Shown here: piece by piece, positions 15,895 to 24,488 of the stretch
Numbering within the stretch: the first letter of the stretch is position 1
Layout: the number at the start of each line of letters is the position of its first letter
Assembly (NCBI GenBank): GCA_028684915.1
Contig: JAQUEZ010000043.1
Location: 1-38,137, forward strand
Length of the DNA stretch: 38,137 nt
From: Desulfobulbus sp.
GTDB lineage: Bacteria > Desulfobacterota > Desulfobulbia > Desulfobulbales > Desulfobulbaceae
Direction: 5' to 3'
Position numbers and translations under genes: made by a program
The notes under the pieces: generated by a model
What the model was told of the DNA's origin: nothing
Database searches by the model: none
What the model saw: the letters and a program-made list of their open reading frames with translations, nothing else

Positions 15895-17667
15895 ATGACC
15901 CGGCCCGTCCGCCACCTCTTACCCCGCATCCTCTTTACCTTGGCCAGTCTGTTGTTGGTTGGCTACCTGGTGTATCGTGAGCAGACCACCCAGAGACCTG
16001 AGCAGTTGGCGGTGACCACTTCGGGCATGGTGGACATGTGCTTGAATTGCCATAAAACCGATAAGCTTGATGGGGCCCACGATGGTCTGGTAATTGGATG
16101 CTCACCCTGCCATCTAGGAAATTCACTGGCCATCGACAAGGAAAAAGCCCATGCCGGCATGGTGCTCAACCCCGGTGACCTGCGGGTGGTGGCCAAAACC
16201 TGCGGCGTGGAAGGATGTCATCCTGCAGATGTGGCCAAGGTCAAGCATTCGCTCATGGCTACTAACCGGGGGATTCTTTCCACCCTGTTGTATTATTGGG
16301 GTGAACAGGAGCATCAAGATGCCGATGTAACGGTTGAGCAGTTGCTGCAAAGTGGCGAAACCTCCTTGGCTCTTGATTATTATCGAAAACTCTGTGCCAC
16401 CTGCCACCTGTGGAAGCAAAAGAATGACCTGCCCGGCGCTCCTGCGTTTTTCAACGAGAAGGGTGGCGGCTGCTCTGCCTGTCACTATATTCTGCCACCG
16501 GGGACACCTAAAAATACGGTTACCAAACAGCTTTCCACAGAAGCACAGGAAGCTATCGATAAAAACCGTCCTCATCCGCTGGTCGTCAAACAGGTTCCCG
16601 AAGAAAACTGTATTCGCTGCCACAACCGTTCCGGTCGCATTGGTATCTCGTATATAGGGGTCTATGAGGCCGAGGGGTATGGCACACCTTTTGAAAAGGG
16701 ACAGCACAGTTCGCAGCAACTTCCCGGTGACCGTTTTTATCTCAAAATCGCCCCGGATATCCACCATGTCAAAGGCATGGCCTGTATCGACTGCCACACC
16801 CGTGATGAAATCATGGGCGACGGAACCAGTTATGCCCACTATGAACAGCAACTGGAAATCAGCTGTGAAAGCTGCCATAGTGCAACTCCCGGCCTGACCC
16901 GAAAAAATAACCGACTGACCAATGTGGACAAGCAGGGGGAACAGCGAGTGCTTGTCGGTAAGATTGACGGGAAAGAGCGCCCTCTGCGCCAGCCAGATGC
17001 GGAGGCCTGCCGTGCGCCTTTCCACAAACGGGTCACCTGTGCTGCCTGCCACTCCACTTGGGTTCCGCAGTGTTATGGGTGCCACGTCAAGCGGGATAAG
17101 CGCGACAATCATCTGGACAAATTGACCCTGAAGAACACCCCCGGCTGGTGGGAGGAGGGGCGCACTTACATCCGATATGAGCAACCGATGCTGGCGGTGT
17201 GGAATGATGAGGTGGTCATTGTGACCCCTGGCTGCCAGGACCTGGTGACCTTGATTGATGAGAAGGGACAGAAGGAAGGGGGCTTTGACCGTTTCACCAT
17301 GGCTGCAATCAATCCCCATACCATTCAGGCCAAAGGGCGAACTTGCCGCGATTGCCACGCCTCGACAAAGACCGTAGGGCTGGGCGAGGGGGCGGTGGTG
17401 AAAAAGAATGGGCAATGGCAGTTTACCCCGGTTGACCGTGGGGTTATAAGCGATCGGGGCAGGACACCTGGGTTTGATACTTTTGTCACCATCGATGGGA
17501 CAGCGTTGCAATACGGGTCACGCAAAAACCTGCGCCCCTTCAATGGCAATGAGTTGCATCGTGTCCTTCGAATCGGGCTCTGTCTTGAGTGCCATACCAA
17601 GGCCGATGATGCAGCGTATCGCAATTATGATCCCAATCGCGCCTGTCCAGTTTTTACAGAACCGTAA
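15895..17667 (+). CDS. Membrane-anchored 12-heme c-type cytochrome
   Basis: This 590-residue protein has one N-terminal hydrophobic anchor or signal (about residues 8-27). Eleven CxxCH motifs have their first Cys at 49, 69, 167, 193, 239, 297, 324, 382, 393, 484 and 563. One CX4CH motif (CGVEGCH) is at 103-109. If all are haemylated, the protein binds 12 c-type hemes in the periplasm or on the outer face of the inner membrane. Further cysteines (372, 447, 584) are unassigned. The spacing does not match tetraheme c3, Hmc or OmcS layouts that I know. It may shuttle electrons between the quinone pool and a periplasmic acceptor. No partner gene is adjacent, and no clear Shine-Dalgarno is seen. 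Confidence 0.93.
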   Translation: MTRPVRHLLPRILFTLASLLLVGYLVYREQTTQRPEQLAVTTSGMVDMCLNCHKTDKLDGAHDGLVIGCSPCHLGNSLAIDKEKAHAGMVLNPGDLRVVAKTCGVEGCHPADVAKVKHSLMATNRGILSTLLYYWGEQEHQDADVTVEQLLQSGETSLALDYYRKLCATCHLWKQKNDLPGAPAFFNEKGGGCSACHYILPPGTPKNTVTKQLSTEAQEAIDKNRPHPLVVKQVPEENCIRCHNRSGRIGISYIGVYEAEGYGTPFEKGQHSSQQLPGDRFYLKIAPDIHHVKGMACIDCHTRDEIMGDGTSYAHYEQQLEISCESCHSATPGLTRKNNRLTNVDKQGEQRVLVGKIDGKERPLRQPDAEACRAPFHKRVTCAACHSTWVPQCYGCHVKRDKRDNHLDKLTLKNTPGWWEEGRTYIRYEQPMLAVWNDEVVIVTPGCQDLVTLIDEKGQKEGGFDRFTMAAINPHTIQAKGRTCRDCHASTKTVGLGEGAVVKKNGQWQFTPVDRGVISDRGRTPGFDTFVTIDGTALQYGSRKNLRPFNGNELHRVLRIGLCLECHTKADDAAYRNYDPNRACPVFTEP

Positions 17668-17821
17668 TAGGTCAAGCTTTATAGAAAATAAAATTGCACG
17701 TATTAGCGAAATTTTTCCGGATTTAATTTTTTGGACTTGTTTAAATCGACCAAAAGCGTTACAGCGCACTGTTTTTTGTATTCACCGGAGAACATTAGTT
17801 CACAGAAGGAGTATTGAGAAG

Positions 17822-19030
17822 ATGTTGCCAGAAAAGTTTGTACTTGCGGAGAGAGTGCTGCAAGTCGCTCCCTCGCCGACGCTCGCCGTCAATGCCAAGG
17901 CGAAGGCACTCAGGGCCGCTGGTGCGGATATTTTAAATTTTAGTGTGGGGGAGCCGGATATGTCGACCCCTGCCCACGTTTGCGAGGCCGGTAAAAAGGC
18001 CATTGACGATGGGCACACCCGTTATACTCCGGTGGCGGGTATTGTTGAATTGCGGGAGGCTATTTGCACCAAGCTGAAACAGGATCAGGGCTGGGAGTAT
18101 GAGGCAGATCAAGTTCAGGTCTGTTGCGGTGGTAAACATGGACTGTATAATATCTTCCAGGCGATTTTGAACCCTGGAGATGAAGTCCTCATCCCTGCAC
18201 CTTACTGGGTGTCCTATCCTCCCATGGTCCAGTTGGCCGGTGGTACGCCGGTGATTGTACCGCTGAAGGAGGAAAACGATTTTGACTTTGATCCCCAGGT
18301 GCTGGCAAAGTATGTCACGCCGAAGACCAAGGCCATTGTGCTCAATAGTCCCTCCAATCCTACCGGATCGGTTTTCTCGCAGGAATCCTTGGTTGCCGTG
18401 GCCAAAATGGCCTATGACAACGGCTGGCTTGTGATCACTGACGATATGTACGAGGAGATCACCTACACAGACGGCAAGCTTCCGCATATTCTCCATGCCG
18501 ATCCACGATTGAAAGATCAGACCATACTTTCCAACGGTGTTTCCAAATCGTTTGCCATGACCGGTTGGCGTATCGGCTGGTCGATTGGTCCGATCGAAGT
18601 GATTAAGGCGATGAATAAGATTCAGAGCCAGTCCACCTCGAACCCGGCCGCGCCTTCCCAATATGCCGCTCTTGCTGCTCTCACTGGGCCTCAGGATTTT
18701 CCCCGTCAACTGCTCGAGGCCTTTATCCCCCGTCGGGCCTACTTCGTCGAGGCGCTGCGGTCGATCCCCGGGGTCACCTGTGTCGACCCCATGGGCGCTT
18801 TTTATGTGTTCCCGAACTTTTCCGCCTATTACGGCAAAACGTTTAATGGGCAGGTGATTGACGGATCAGTTTCCTTGGCAGATTACCTCCTCAGTGAGGC
18901 CAAAGTTGCCACCGTGCCGGGTGCTGCCTTTGGGGCTGACGCCTTTATCCGTTTCTCCTTTGCCACCTCCATGGATGTGATCAAAAAGGGAATGGAGCGC
19001 ATCACCGCTGCCCTTGCCGAGCTTAAGTAA
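17822..19030 (+). CDS. aspC: Class I aspartate-type aminotransferase (PLP)
   Basis: The protein has 402 residues from ATG 17822, with AAGGAG 10 nt upstream. The frame is open far upstream into the cytochrome gene, but that part is a shadow. Fold type I features are visible: the N-terminal SVGEPDMSTPAHV, the PLP-phosphate region CCGGKHGLYN, NSPSNPTGSVFS, ITDDMYEEITY and the Schiff-base lysine in SNGVSKSFAMTGWRIGW. A C-terminal IRFSFATSMD holds the substrate-carboxylate arginine. The subgroup (Igamma-like) usually transaminates aspartate and 2-oxoglutarate, sometimes prephenate. It appears to be a single gene facing the LysR regulator across a shared terminator. The exact substrate is not certain. 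Confidence 0.92.
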   Translation: MLPEKFVLAERVLQVAPSPTLAVNAKAKALRAAGADILNFSVGEPDMSTPAHVCEAGKKAIDDGHTRYTPVAGIVELREAICTKLKQDQGWEYEADQVQVCCGGKHGLYNIFQAILNPGDEVLIPAPYWVSYPPMVQLAGGTPVIVPLKEENDFDFDPQVLAKYVTPKTKAIVLNSPSNPTGSVFSQESLVAVAKMAYDNGWLVITDDMYEEITYTDGKLPHILHADPRLKDQTILSNGVSKSFAMTGWRIGWSIGPIEVIKAMNKIQSQSTSNPAAPSQYAALAALTGPQDFPRQLLEAFIPRRAYFVEALRSIPGVTCVDPMGAFYVFPNFSAYYGKTFNGQVIDGSVSLADYLLSEAKVATVPGAAFGADAFIRFSFATSMDVIKKGMERITAALAELK

Positions 19031-19056
19031 GGGAAGTTGCGGTTGGTCCAATAAAA

Positions 19057-19094
19057 AAACACGGACAGAGAAGCACTGCTCTCTGTCCGTGTTT
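19057..19094. terminator. Bidirectional terminator between aspC and the LysR gene
   Basis: A perfect 14-bp stem AAACACGGACAGAG/CTCTGTCCGTGTTT with a 10-nt loop lies between two convergent genes. The A-tract on the left gives a strong U-run for minus-strand transcripts. The plus-strand U-run is only three T. Confidence 0.9.
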
Positions 19095-19133
19095 GCGTGT
19101 AACGGCTGAAAAGCGTATATGGGGTATTTTTAG

Positions 19134-20144
19134 TCAGTCGGTCTTTTGTATGTCATTTTGAAGTGGCTGCGCCATTGCTTTTTCCAGTTTGATTTTGGCT
19201 AGCAGCGATTGCAACTTCCAGGGAGAGGCGAGGCATTCCCGACCAAGGTGATTTTTGGCCACCACATCGCAGAATTGGAGAAATTCCGACATCAGGCGGG
19301 TGATGATTTTGTCCTTGTGTTGAATGATCCACAATTGCCGGCTCATATCCATGCCCTCGATGGGCAGTATTTTGAGCCACCCCTCTTCCGCCTCGCGGCA
19401 GACTGTGAGCATGGAGAGGCAAGCCGCACCCACGCCGGATTCAACCGCTTTTTTAATCGCCTCGGTATGGCCGGTTTTGGTGACCACTTTCAAGAGAGAA
19501 GCATAACGGCCTAATTTTTTAGTGAAAATCTCCGCTGTTCCTGATCCTTCCTCACGCATTACCCAGCTGGTCTCTTTGAGATTGTCCGGAATGATAAAGG
19601 TTTCCCGTTCAGCAAGTTTATGGTGAGGGCTGATAATGATCCCCAGTTCGTCCTCAAACCAGGTGGTGGCCACAAGCGAGTCGACGTTGATGTCCCCCTC
19701 GACAAAACCTAGATCCGCTTGGCCGGTAGCAACGAGTTTTTCGGCGGTCATGGTGTTGACCACCAGCATGTTGATATGAGCCTCAGGATGCAGTCGCATA
19801 AAGGCGCCAATCAGGTAGGGAAGGACATAGTTGCCCAGAGTGGTGCTGGCGACGATCTCGAGCACGCCAGCCACCGTATCCTGCTGCTCGGTGAGGATGG
19901 TCTCAATATTGGCCACCTGGTGCAGGATCGCCTTGGACAGCGGCAACAAATAGCGCCCGCGGTCGTTAAGCAGCAGGCTGCGTCCGTGTCGGTCGAAGAG
20001 GGGGCCGCCGAGTTGGTTCTCCAGTTCGCCCAAGGCCATGCTCACTGCGGACTGGGTCAACAGAAGTTTTTTGCTGGCCCGGGTCACTTGCTGTGTTTCG
20101 GCAACGGCAATGAATATTTCCAGTTGTCTGAAGGTAATAGCCAT
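19134..20144 (-). CDS. LysR-family transcriptional regulator
   Basis: This 336-residue protein has the N-terminal winged helix-turn-helix typical of LysR (FRQLEIFIAVAETQQVTRASKKLLLTQSAVS is the HTH region, about residues 5-36). It also has the ELENQLGGPLFDRHGR linker and a periplasmic-binding-type effector domain (EIVASTTLGNYVLPYLIGAF onward). It resembles the CysL/CbbR-like branch, but the effector is unknown. It is divergent from the nuo operon across 281 bp, so it is the best local candidate for a nuo regulator and probably controls itself. An A/T-rich dyad lies just before its start. The C-terminal extension beyond about residue 300 is charged and looks lineage-specific. Confidence 0.92.
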   Translation of the reverse strand: MAITFRQLEIFIAVAETQQVTRASKKLLLTQSAVSMALGELENQLGGPLFDRHGRSLLLNDRGRYLLPLSKAILHQVANIETILTEQQDTVAGVLEIVASTTLGNYVLPYLIGAFMRLHPEAHINMLVVNTMTAEKLVATGQADLGFVEGDINVDSLVATTWFEDELGIIISPHHKLAERETFIIPDNLKETSWVMREEGSGTAEIFTKKLGRYASLLKVVTKTGHTEAIKKAVESGVGAACLSMLTVCREAEEGWLKILPIEGMDMSRQLWIIQHKDKIITRLMSEFLQFCDVVAKNHLGRECLASPWKLQSLLAKIKLEKAMAQPLQNDIQKTD

Positions 20145-20161
20145 GAATTCTCTTGCAGTAT

Positions 20162-20200
20162 CAGCTTGATTGATTAATTGTATGACCTTAATTGAAGCTG
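20162..20200. promoter_or_regulatory. Candidate LysR operator (dyad) in the divergent region
   Basis: CAGCTT (20162-20167) and AAGCTG (20195-20200) form outer arms. ATTAA and TTAAT lie inside at 20173-20177 and 20188-20192. The dyad sits 18 bp from the LysR start codon, where autoregulatory sites of this family usually lie. Confidence 0.42.
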
Positions 20201-20226
20201 GACTAAACTAACACCTGGGAAAAATA

Positions 20227-20275
20227 GGTCAACGTTTTTTAACTGAGGGTCAAATATTCCCAATGCGCGGGTCAA
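20227..20275 (+). promoter_or_regulatory. Three phased GGTCAA direct repeats upstream of nuo
   Basis: GGTCAA occurs at 20227-20232, 20248-20253 and 20270-20275, spaced 21 and 22 bp, i.e. two DNA turns, so all three face the same side of the helix. The last ends about 54 bp upstream of the candidate -35 box. Confidence 0.5.
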
Positions 20276-20328
20276 CTTTACCCGTCTGATATATCGAGAA
20301 ATAATTCGTTATTGAGGGATAATTGTGC

Positions 20329-20357
20329 TTGACATCAAAGATGGATTTCAGTAGCTT
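20329..20357 (+). promoter_or_regulatory. Candidate sigma-70 promoter of the nuo operon
   Basis: A perfect -35 box TTGACA (20329-20334) and TAGCTT (20352-20357) are separated by 17 bp. Transcription would start near 20364, about 60 nt before nuoA. The leader would begin with a 7-bp hairpin CGCATCA/TGATGCG (20378-20384, 20392-20398). Confidence 0.48.
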
Positions 20358-20425
20358 GATAAAGTGTGTTGATAGAACGCATCAGTTGGATTGATGCGGA
20401 TAGGTTCTGTAGTTGAGGAGAGAAA

Positions 20426-20833
20426 ATGGACCAAGTAGTTCAAACCAATATTATTTATGTGACCCTGTTTCTCATTGGGGCCCTGCTGTTCGGGTTTGGC
20501 CCGATCATCATTGTAAAGCTGTTGAGCCCTTCGTCGCATACCCGTCAGGCTGCCGGCCGTACCGACCAGCTAATCGAGTGTGGTATGGAGCCCATCGGCA
20601 GCGCCTGGATTCGTTTCGGTATCATTTATTATCTCTATGCCCTCATTTTCCTCGCTTTTGATGTGGATGTGCTTTTCCTTTTTCCGGTAGCCGTCGCCTA
20701 CAACAGCCCGGGGCTGGGTATGCGGGATTTCTATGAGATCCTGCTGTTCGTCGCTATTTTATCGCTCGCCATTGTTTATGCGTGGCGCAAAGGAGTGTTC
20801 TCGTGGGAGAAGAAAACGTACCTTCATCAATAG
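20426..20833 (+). CDS. nuoA: Complex I subunit NuoA
   Basis: This 135-residue membrane subunit has three transmembrane helices (about residues 9-30, 62-84, 98-118). The conserved loop [11 protein letters not shown]...YECGMEP-type motif appears as [12 protein letters not shown]. The segment [24 protein letters not shown] is the family signature, carrying the acidic residues of the quinone-linked axis. NuoA clamps the junction between membrane arm and peripheral arm of complex I. GAGGAG lies 7 nt before the ATG. It is the first gene of the operon and overlaps nuoB by 31 bp. Confidence 0.97.
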   Translation: MDQVVQTNIIYVTLFLIGALLFGFGPIIIVKLLSPSSHTRQAAGRTDQLIECGMEPIGSAWIRFGIIYYLYALIFLAFDVDVLFLFPVAVAYNSPGLGMRDFYEILLFVAILSLAIVYAWRKGVFSWEKKTYLHQ

Positions 20834-21300
20834 TGCAGTTTGCCCAGCTTGAGCAGTTGCTCAATCTCGGGCGGGCCAATTCCCTTTGGCCGATGACCTT
20901 TGGTCTTGCCTGCTGTGCCATTGAGATGATGTGCACCGGTGGCTCCCGCTACGATATTTCACGTTTTGGCGCTGAGGTCTTCCGGCCTTCACCCCGTCAG
21001 AGCGATGTCATGATCGTGGCTGGCACAATCAATAAAAAATTGGAATTGGCTGTTAAAACCCTCTACGACCAGATGCCGGAACCCAAGTGGGTTATTGCCA
21101 TGGGCAACTGTGCTATATCCGGTGGGCCGTTCAAGGTTAAGGAAAATTATAACGTGGTGGAAGGGGCCGATAAGCTCTTTCCGGTGGATGTGTACATTCC
21201 CGGTTGCCCGCCCCGTCCTGAAGCGCTTCTCGAGGGTATTATAACCCTGGAGGAGAAGATTACCGGAAAACGTCGCTGGCCAAGGGTGCAGTCCGCCTGA
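20803..21300 (+). CDS. nuoB: Complex I Fe-S subunit NuoB (cluster N2)
   Basis: The protein has 165 residues. I choose GTG 20803 because AAAGGAG (20789-20795) sits 7 nt upstream; another GTG at 20782 has no such site. The ligands of the terminal 4Fe-4S cluster N2 are the tandem cysteines C37-C38 ([10 protein letters not shown]) plus GNCAISGG and PGCPPRPE. NuoB passes electrons from NuoI to quinone at the NuoD interface. The start lies inside nuoA (31-bp overlap), so translation is coupled. A 119-bp gap with a repeat-like sequence separates it from nuoC, unusual in this otherwise tight operon. Confidence 0.97.
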   Translation: MGEENVPSSIVQFAQLEQLLNLGRANSLWPMTFGLACCAIEMMCTGGSRYDISRFGAEVFRPSPRQSDVMIVAGTINKKLELAVKTLYDQMPEPKWVIAMGNCAISGGPFKVKENYNVVEGADKLFPVDVYIPGCPPRPEALLEGIITLEEKITGKRRWPRVQSA

Positions 21301-21315
21301 AACTGAGCAATTTGT

Positions 21316-21413
21316 CATTCTCGTAAAAAGCCTCGAGAATGGCGTTCCGAGCCTCGCCAATAGTTTTTGGGGTGATGCTCGGTTTTCGGTCTTTAATTTT
21401 TACGAGGCTATCT
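21316..21413. repeat. Possible short relative of the dispersed element in the nuoB-nuoC gap (copy D)
   Basis: The stretch starts with hairpin CATTCTCG/CGAGAATG (21316-21323, 21334-21341). Both outer ends carry CTCGTAAAAA in inverted orientation (21320-21329 and, complemented, 21396-21406). The right end TTTTTACGAGGCTATC closely matches the right end of copy C. It is too short and diverged for a firm assignment, and also resembles the common ATTCCCG...CGGGAAT dyad class. Confidence 0.42.
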
Positions 21414-21419
21414 ACTTTC

Positions 21420-21905
21420 ATGGCATTACAAGAGACTACATTGCAGGCTCTTCAAGAGCTTTTTCCCGGAGGTGCGTTCTCAGCTCAGGAAGAGTTGAAT
21501 AATGCACCCGGGATTCGGGTAACCGACCCGGCCAAACATGGCCACCATCTCGAGGTGCTTTGCCCCGCAGAACAGGTGGTTGCGCTGGCTGAATTGATGG
21601 ATCGAGACGGCTATTTTCTGGAATCGATCTCCGGTGTTGACTGGCTGGAGCAGCAGCAACTGGAGGTGGTCTATGATTATAATCGTCTTGGAGGCGAGCA
21701 CTGTCGGGTGATGGTGCGGACCCGCATTCCACGTGATAATCCCGAAGTGCCGACCATCACTGGTGTCTACCCTTCAGCCAACTGGCACGAACGGGAGACC
21801 TTTGATTTCTATGGCGTTATCTTCCTGGATCACCCCAATCTGATCCGCATTCTCCTCCCGGAAGACGCCGATTTTTTCCCCCTTCGTAAGGATTATCTCC
21901 CATGA
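21420..21905 (+). CDS. nuoC: Complex I subunit NuoC (30 kDa)
   Basis: This 161-residue protein has its start placed at ATG 21420 (MALQETTLQALQEL). The open frame upstream lies in the repeat-like spacer. The 30-kDa signature ERETFDFYGVIF, then LIRILLPEDADFFPLRKDY, is intact at the C-terminus. NuoC is a structural peripheral-arm subunit bound to NuoD. It is a separate gene here, not fused to nuoD as in E. coli. Only a GAGG about 13 nt upstream could act as ribosome site. The stop overlaps the nuoD start by 4 bp (ATGA). Confidence 0.96.
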   Translation: MALQETTLQALQELFPGGAFSAQEELNNAPGIRVTDPAKHGHHLEVLCPAEQVVALAELMDRDGYFLESISGVDWLEQQQLEVVYDYNRLGGEHCRVMVRTRIPRDNPEVPTITGVYPSANWHERETFDFYGVIFLDHPNLIRILLPEDADFFPLRKDYLP

Positions 21906-23020
21906 CCGTTCCCGTAGCACTACGGCATGATGAAACCTTTGTCCTCAATCTGGGGCCACAGCATCCTGCCACTCACGGCGTCCTTCGGGTAAAACTGACT
22001 ATGGACGGCGAGTACATTGTCAAGGCTGAACCGGTTTTGGGCTACGTGCATCGGATGCATGAAAAGCTTGCCGAAGCTGGGACGTACGCCCAATTTATGC
22101 CCAACACTGCACGTATGGATTATCTCCATGCTTTGGCCTTCAACCACGGTTGGGCCCTTGCGGTGGAAAAGGCCGCCGGTATCGAGGTGCCGGAACGAGC
22201 CGAATACATCCGGGTTATCACCGTCGAGATGAACCGCATTGCCAGCCACCTGTTGTGGTGGGCTGCTTTTCTTCTTGATCTTGGCGGCTTTACCCCGCTG
22301 CTCTATGCCTTTGATGACCGCGAGCAAATTATTGATCTGCTCGAGCGTATCACCGGTTCGCGCCTGACGTACTGCTATATGCGTTTCGGCGGCGTCTACA
22401 ACGATATCGACGATGAGTTCATCACCGGCACCCGCGCTTTTATCAAACGTCTGCGCGGTCGTTGGCAGCGGATGTACCACGATCTGGTTACTGGCAATAT
22501 TATCTTAATTAAGCGTATCAAGGATATTGGGATCATCAGTAAGGAACAGTGTCGCCGTTACGGTGCCACCGGCCCAGTCGCCCGTGGATCCGGAATCAAC
22601 TACGATGTCCGCAAGAACGAGCCTTATTCGGTCTATTCGGAGTTCGATTTTGATATTCCGGTCTATGATGAGTGCGATTCCATGGCTCGTTATATGGTGC
22701 GCATGGATGAAGTCGAGCAGTCGCTGCGCATCATCGAGCAGGCCCTAGACAAACTGCCCGACGGTCCGGTTATGGGGAAGGCACCAAAGGTACTCAAGCC
22801 CGAGGCCGGCTATTACTACTCGGCAGTGGAAACCGCCCGGGGTGCATTGGGCCATCGGTTGGTTTGCAACGGTGATAAGAACCCCTATAAGGTGAAGCTG
22901 CGCTCGCCGACCTATTGCAACTTAAGTTTATTCGGCGAGGTGGCCGAGGGTATGCTGCTTGCCGATGCCCTGGCCTTTATGGGGAGTCTAGATCTCGTTA
23001 TTCCTGAGATCGACCGCTGA
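21902..23020 (+). CDS. nuoD: Complex I subunit NuoD (49 kDa, quinone site)
   Basis: This 372-residue protein has the 49-kDa N-terminal loop NLGPQHPATHGVLRVKLTMDG, including the His near the quinone head group. It also has the family signatures GYVHRMHEKLAEAGTYAQF and GSGINYDVRKNEPY. The C-terminal AFMGSLDLVIPEIDR is complete. NuoD is related to hydrogenase large subunits but lacks the four Ni-binding cysteines, so it is a quinone-reducing subunit and not an energy-converting hydrogenase. It is coupled to nuoC by an ATGA overlap, with a 20-bp gap to nuoH. Confidence 0.98.
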   Translation: MTVPVALRHDETFVLNLGPQHPATHGVLRVKLTMDGEYIVKAEPVLGYVHRMHEKLAEAGTYAQFMPNTARMDYLHALAFNHGWALAVEKAAGIEVPERAEYIRVITVEMNRIASHLLWWAAFLLDLGGFTPLLYAFDDREQIIDLLERITGSRLTYCYMRFGGVYNDIDDEFITGTRAFIKRLRGRWQRMYHDLVTGNIILIKRIKDIGIISKEQCRRYGATGPVARGSGINYDVRKNEPYSVYSEFDFDIPVYDECDSMARYMVRMDEVEQSLRIIEQALDKLPDGPVMGKAPKVLKPEAGYYYSAVETARGALGHRLVCNGDKNPYKVKLRSPTYCNLSLFGEVAEGMLLADALAFMGSLDLVIPEIDR

Positions 23021-23040
23021 TCAAGAGAGGTTAGAGTTTT

Positions 23041-24033
23041 ATGGAAACAAGTATTTGGCGTGCCCTCTTGTATCTGGTGGGCATTATGGCCTTTGCCGGC
23101 GTCAACGCTGCATGGCTTGGGTGGTGCGAACGTAAAGGTGCAGCCCGTATTCAACGGCGGATCGGGCCCTGTGAGGCCGGTTTTGCCGGACTTTTACAGC
23201 CGCTTGCCGATGGTTTAAAGCTATTGAGCAAACAGTTGCTCGTCCCACAGGGCGTGGACGGTATTCTCTTCAGGGTCGCCCCGGTGCTGGCAATGATTCC
23301 AGCCATTACCTCCATGGTGGTGATTCCTTTTTCCGCCAATGTCGGTGCTCGGGCCATGGAACTGTCGGTTCTGTTGCTGTTTGCCCTGGCTTCCATCGGC
23401 ATGATCGCTATCCTTTTGGGCGGTTGGGCTTCAGGAAACAAGTATGCCATCATCTCCGGTGCCCGTTCGGTCTCGCAGAACTTGGCTTATGAGATTCCCA
23501 TGCTGCTCACCGTGATCACGGTGGTGCTTATCTCCGGATCAATGAATTTGCGCGATATCGCCATCGATCAGCAGGGCGGTTTCTGGCACTGGAATATTTT
23601 TCGGGTTGAGCACGGTCACTTTCTGACCATGTGGATTTCCTTCATCATCTTTTTTATCTGTTCAGTGGCAGAGACCAACCGGGCGCCCTTTGACATGGCC
23701 GAGGCCGAAAGTGAGCTGGTTGCCGGGTTTATGACCGAATACAGTTCTATGGGCTTTGGTCTGTTCATGATGGGTGAGTATCTCAACATCGTGGTCGGTG
23801 CCTGTCTGACCACCACCCTGTTCCTCGGTGGCTGGGATTGCCCCTTTGGGAAAACCCCAGGTATCTGGTGGTTTTTGATTAAAATTTACATCCTGATCTT
23901 CACCTTTATCTGGATTCGTTGGACCTTTCCCCGGACCCAGATTTATCGACTGCTCAACCTGAGTTGGAAGATCCTGATTCCCTTTTCGTTGGCTAATCTG
24001 TTGATTACCGCAGCCCTGATCAAGGTGTTCTGA
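23041..24033 (+). CDS. nuoH: Complex I membrane subunit NuoH
   Basis: This 330-residue protein has about eight transmembrane helices. Conserved loops include WCERKGAARIQRRIGP (TM1-2 loop), PLADGLKLLSKQLLVP, SQNLAYEIPML and ETNRAPFDMAEAESELVAGF, which line the quinone chamber and the E-channel. NuoH links electron transfer at NuoB/NuoD to the proton path in the membrane arm. AGAGAGG lies before the ATG. The stop is 2 nt before the nuoI start. Confidence 0.98.
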   Translation: METSIWRALLYLVGIMAFAGVNAAWLGWCERKGAARIQRRIGPCEAGFAGLLQPLADGLKLLSKQLLVPQGVDGILFRVAPVLAMIPAITSMVVIPFSANVGARAMELSVLLLFALASIGMIAILLGGWASGNKYAIISGARSVSQNLAYEIPMLLTVITVVLISGSMNLRDIAIDQQGGFWHWNIFRVEHGHFLTMWISFIIFFICSVAETNRAPFDMAEAESELVAGFMTEYSSMGFGLFMMGEYLNIVVGACLTTTLFLGGWDCPFGKTPGIWWFLIKIYILIFTFIWIRWTFPRTQIYRLLNLSWKILIPFSLANLLITAALIKVF

Positions 24034-24035
24034 TT

Positions 24036-24488
24036 ATGAGTGGGTATTGGAGCGATATTATCACCGGCGGTAAAAGCCTGGTCACCGGCATGATGATCAC
24101 CGCCCGGGAGTTTTTTAAACCGGTGGTGACCGAGCAGTATCCTTGGGAGGTGCCGACCATGACACCGCTGTTCCGGGGACACATTGAGCTGATTGGCAAT
24201 GAGGAGACCGGGGCTGCCAACTGCGTGGTCTGCGGCATGTGCCAGCGCGCCTGTCCCTCGGATTGCATCAGTCTTGCCGGCCAGAAAAACGAGAACGGCA
24301 AGGGGAAATTCCTCACTTCCTATGTGTTGGATTTCACCAAGTGCAGTCTCTGCGGATCCTGTGTGGAGAGCTGTAATTTCAACGCCCTCCGTTATTCCAA
24401 GGTCTACAACCTTGCCAGCGTTGACAAGAATGACTTTATCATCGACTTGATGAAGCGGTTGGAGGATCAGAATACATGCAAACGTTAG
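24036..24488 (+). CDS. nuoI: Complex I subunit NuoI (two 4Fe-4S clusters)
   Basis: This 150-residue protein has two ferredoxin-type motifs, CVVCGMCQRACPSDC and CSLCGSCVESC (with C-terminal partner residues in NFNAL), for the N6a and N6b clusters. The amphipathic N-terminus packs on NuoH. In a complex without NuoEFG, NuoI is the likely entry point for electrons from ferredoxin or another donor. The 3' end overlaps nuoJ by 13 bp, which couples translation. Confidence 0.97.
   Translation: MSGYWSDIITGGKSLVTGMMITAREFFKPVVTEQYPWEVPTMTPLFRGHIELIGNEETGAANCVVCGMCQRACPSDCISLAGQKNENGKGKFLTSYVLDFTKCSLCGSCVESCNFNALRYSKVYNLASVDKNDFIIDLMKRLEDQNTCKR

Noticed and set aside
16123..17511. 462-codon minus-strand frame opposite the cytochrome
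   Set aside because: The plus strand has 12 heme motifs in one frame. The minus frame has none and looks random.
21902..24488. Energy-converting hydrogenase instead of complex I
   Set aside because: NuoD lacks the Ni-binding cysteine pairs, and NuoA, NuoJ, NuoK and NuoN are all present, so this is a complex I.
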